Source of the DNA: Sabulibacter ruber
GTDB taxonomy: Bacteria > Bacteroidota > Bacteroidia > Cytophagales > Hymenobacteraceae
Assembly: GCF_017355955.1 (NCBI RefSeq)
Contig: NZ_JAFFID010000001.1
Span: forward strand, 2,604,001 to 2,668,000
Reading direction: 5' to 3'
Length of the DNA stretch: 64,000 nt
The translations under genes and the position numbers were made by a program. Under the pieces are notes generated by a model. The model was not told where the DNA came from. It did no database searches and saw only the letters and a program-made list of their open reading frames with translations. Below, in pieces: positions 62,801-64,000 of this stretch. Within the stretch, counting starts at the first letter, position 1, and every line of letters starts with the position of its first letter.

Positions 62801-64000
62801 GGGTAAGATAAACCAAAGCGCCATTATCACGACTACGGCTACCCAGACCCACACTGAGTACGACAATACCAACGGAAACAACAGCGCCTCAAACTCCATC
62901 ACCTCCGGCTCTGGCACCATTACCGCTGACATTAAGGTAACCACCGGCATATCCGATGGCCCATACTACACGGGTAAACCGATTACCTTGGGAGTACGGG
63001 TAGACAACGTAGGTCCTGATGCAGCCACAGGAGTGTCTATCAACTCACTTATACCTGCCGGTTTCACCTTGGTGAGCGCGACCCCTAAAGTAGGAACCTA
63101 TGACGCGGCCACCGGCATCTGGACGCTGGGTAGCCTGGCTTCCGGCAGCTTTACCGGCATGAACCTGGTAGTAGTGCCAAACGCTGATCATACGGTGACT
63201 GGCAGCAAAGAATACACCTTTACGGCTTCTAAGAGAACAGGAGTTGAGGTTGATTCCAATACAGGTAATAACACCGCTTCTTCTACCTTCACCGTGCAAA
63301 AGGCAGCAGACCCTTCGGTTAGCGTGGCTGTGACCGGAGATGTAAACGGTGTCTTCTACAAAGGAATTACACAGGCTACCTTCACCTTGACCGTGGCCAA
63401 TAACGGCCCGGACAGAGCCACTAACCTGGTAGGTTTTGACACCCGCACCGGAACCATTGACATCACCTCCGCAGAGCAGGACAAGGAATATGACCCCAAA
63501 ACCGGCAAATGGATCATCCCTGTCCTGGATCCAGGTCAGTCTGTGACCTTAGTGGTGAAAGGGACTCCTAACACTACCGGCCGCCTTAACCTGGGAGGTC
63601 GCATCGCTTCCCTTGACCAAACCGACCTCAATCTGGAGAACAACAAAGCAGTAGCCTTATTGAACGTAGTTCCTGTGGCAGATCTGCAGGTAACCAATAC
63701 CGTTGCCGAGGGCCCTTACTACAACGGTCAGAAAACCACCTTCACCGTTACCGTGAAAAATAATAGCACAGACGCGGCTACCGGGGTGAAGATTGAGGAT
63801 GTACTGCCGGCCGGTCTGACCCTAGTAAGTGCGACTCCATCGGTGGGGAACTATGACCCAGCCACTGGTATCTGGACTTTGGGCACAGACCTTTTAGCGG
63901 GCGCAACCCAATCCATGGTGCTGACCGTGAAACCTACCAACGGTGCCACTTACACCACCACAGCCTCTGTGAAAGCGGCCAATGAATATGACAGCAACGC
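59874..64000 (+). CDS. Giant secreted DUF11-repeat surface protein, C-terminus outside window
   Basis: The frame is open from ATG 59874 to the window end (1375 codons so far). The product has a signal peptide (MVQKLRFLLLALILLPFT, cleavage near YGE). About 500 residues of beta-rich N-terminal region follow (AGYLAHDANFPSASGVAITS, YYVEFTQAGESSW, VEWNGLNGLGQVV), then at least seven tandem DUF11 modules from residue 530. Each has the core AD(V/I)AVTN ... YTVTVTNNGP ... ATNV ... DKLPAGL. Such proteins are adhesins or cell-surface stalks and often carry a T9SS domain at the unseen end. The start has no Shine-Dalgarno. It stands apart from the minus-strand genes to its left. Confidence 0.9.
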   Translation, partial: MVQKLRFLLLALILLPFTMYGEGSKQLTPNRSSDPLTSANNDKAGYLAHDANFPSASGVAITSLSFLKPAGFSRNGATYSKDHRLYIRVKAGETLYYGVRRAVHDQTSANQTDLTITLRRTGLDGVDDASYSQSNTLRANTSSTRSMLLVANQTGVINNATEVNNGPNRPAKGTYAAVTNGYTPLSITNTTGVDQDYYVEFTQAGESSWTDDGRRFSVYDLWDFTVIDANGAERQGRMRSKLWSFSAGGTDNVFSRDFNMYPLIPSEDQTGKFFVKKIELAGIAPQNFFRFVTNRFGSTTAAGATAEERRKSQTSQLDYPELFNFVNNPDESIWPSAAAPTFTVSINNSCNTSTNGGKAIFNLNTSESSTFIVLINLNGVDGYQPGTADVLLQSSGARGTRAVEWNGLNGLGQVVAKNTTLNYYFRNGSAPVHFPVWDAEKNLDGFRVQDVRPLAGSNYDGLLFWDDSNLPTSTFPTPQTELFGVVSTNGVHRWGTSTTTAGDLKTVNTWTYGYTGSSQQTTTFNYDCSADVAVTNTAATAPYAIGKEFTYTVTVTNNGPLPATNIVVTDKLDASKLQFVSSSDAVYNSSTGIWTVGTLANGASRTLTITAKPLVIGAITSTASQTHTEADNIASNNSASATITVQPAADIAVTNTVPKTSYYNGELVTYTITAQNLGPNAATGVTVLDKLPSGLTLEGTAPAGYDASTGVWTVGNLALNETKTLILTARASLQGTHTTTATLGSRTSSELDLNSSNNTMSNTITVLPSADVAVNNVVSNPNPGQGDAITYTITAINNGPNNATNVSVANQLPAGLTITGHTASAGTFNAATGTWNVGSIVTSGSQTLTITARPTVTGSVTVTSSQTHTEYDAQASNNTASSTITVKPTADVAVTNVVTSPIKTSYSNGEEVTYTVTVTNNGPSTATNVSITDKLPASLTFVRATNSSGTGTYDADKGTWSVGTLASGASATLTLVGKINQSAIITTTATQTHTEYDNTNGNNSASNSITSGSGTITADIKVTTGISDGPYYTGKPITLGVRVDNVGPDAATGVSINSLIPAGFTLVSATPKVGTYDAATGIWTLGSLASGSFTGMNLVVVPNADHTVTGSKEYTFTASKRTGVEVDSNTGNNTASSTFTVQKAADPSVSVAVTGDVNGVFYKGITQATFTLTVANNGPDRATNLVGFDTRTGTIDITSAEQDKEYDPKTGKWIIPVLDPGQSVTLVVKGTPNTTGRLNLGGRIASLDQTDLNLENNKAVALLNVVPVADLQVTNTVAEGPYYNGQKTTFTVTVKNNSTDAATGVKIEDVLPAGLTLVSATPSVGNYDPATGIWTLGTDLLAGATQSMVLTVKPTNGATYTTTASVKAANEYDSN
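61461..64000 (+). repeat. Tandem DUF11 coding repeats (seven or more)
   Basis: Module starts are at 61461, 61818, 62181, 62541, 62925, 63309 and 63678, with steps of 357, 363, 360, 384, 384 and 369 bp. All steps are multiples of three. DNA identity between modules is modest, so they are old duplications, not a recent expansion. Confidence 0.85.

Noticed and set aside
61461-64000. Possible CRISPR or tandem DNA repeat at the right end
   Set aside because: The repeats are about 120 codons long, all in frame and diverged at DNA level; they are protein modules (DUF11).

Overview
The window looks like chromosomal DNA of a Cytophagales bacterium of the Bacteroidetes, most likely a member of the Hymenobacteraceae (Rufibacter/Pontibacter-like). 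This is an inference from protein families and style, not from a database match. The signs are two SusC/SusD outer-membrane pairs, PorZ and C-terminal domains of the type IX secretion system (T9SS), several families typical of Bacteroidetes (DUF6588, DUF4199, the Cys-type CcmE, the CcmD-like protein), the near absence of Shine-Dalgarno sequences, and promoters of the TTG-N19-TAnnTTTG type. I see no rRNA, tRNA, CRISPR array, transposase or phage gene.

Layout. 1-9856: two tandem SusC-SusD operons on the minus strand; the left one continues into a cut lipoprotein gene. 10299-15044: DUF6588 outer-membrane protein, TauE/SafE-type permease and a large lamin-tail surface protein. 15222-22425: asd, a small lipoprotein and a 1830-residue secreted fusion of phosphodiester glycosidase and metallophosphoesterase. 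22902-29517: lipoproteins, a stand-alone response regulator, a sortilin-like Asp-box propeller and an alpha/beta hydrolase. 29619-33809: dxs divergent from scpA and a YbhN-like membrane protein. 34079-36804: an AT-rich stretch with DUF1684, a YD-repeat-like orphan and DUF4199. 36915-40099: ndk, nrnA and two FKBP-type lipoproteins. 40236-46887: recO, porZ, a UbiA-type prenyltransferase, a cold-shock gene, kdsC, iscX, a 2Fe-2S ferredoxin and a DUF2520 protein. 47071-52136: a ccmB-C-D-E-F cytochrome c maturation cluster. 52942-57148: a TonB-dependent receptor with a beta-helix lipoprotein. 57368-59407: a small exported protein, a MoxR ATPase and DUF486. 59874 to the end: the start of a giant DUF11-repeat surface protein that runs off the window.

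The most unusual signal is not a gene. About twenty copies of a fixed-length, roughly 38-bp imperfect palindrome (outer GTTTT ... AAAAC, inner TTTTC ... GAAA) sit in the spacers from 11.5 to 58 kb. Most lie within about 100 bp downstream of a stop codon, and three run into the end of a reading frame. They look like a REP-type dispersed element or a conserved 3'-end RNA structure. A second, unrelated cluster of short hairpins lies at 52384-52649, and a 26-bp inverted repeat separates ccmF from ccmE.

Functionally the window mixes housekeeping genes (diaminopimelate/threonine pathway, isoprenoids, chromosome condensation, nucleotide balance, repair, Kdo, haem attachment to c-type cytochromes) with a large cell-surface inventory: three TonB-dependent receptors, SusD and other lipoproteins, T9SS cargo and long repeat proteins. 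This fits a polymer-degrading bacterium with a T9SS.
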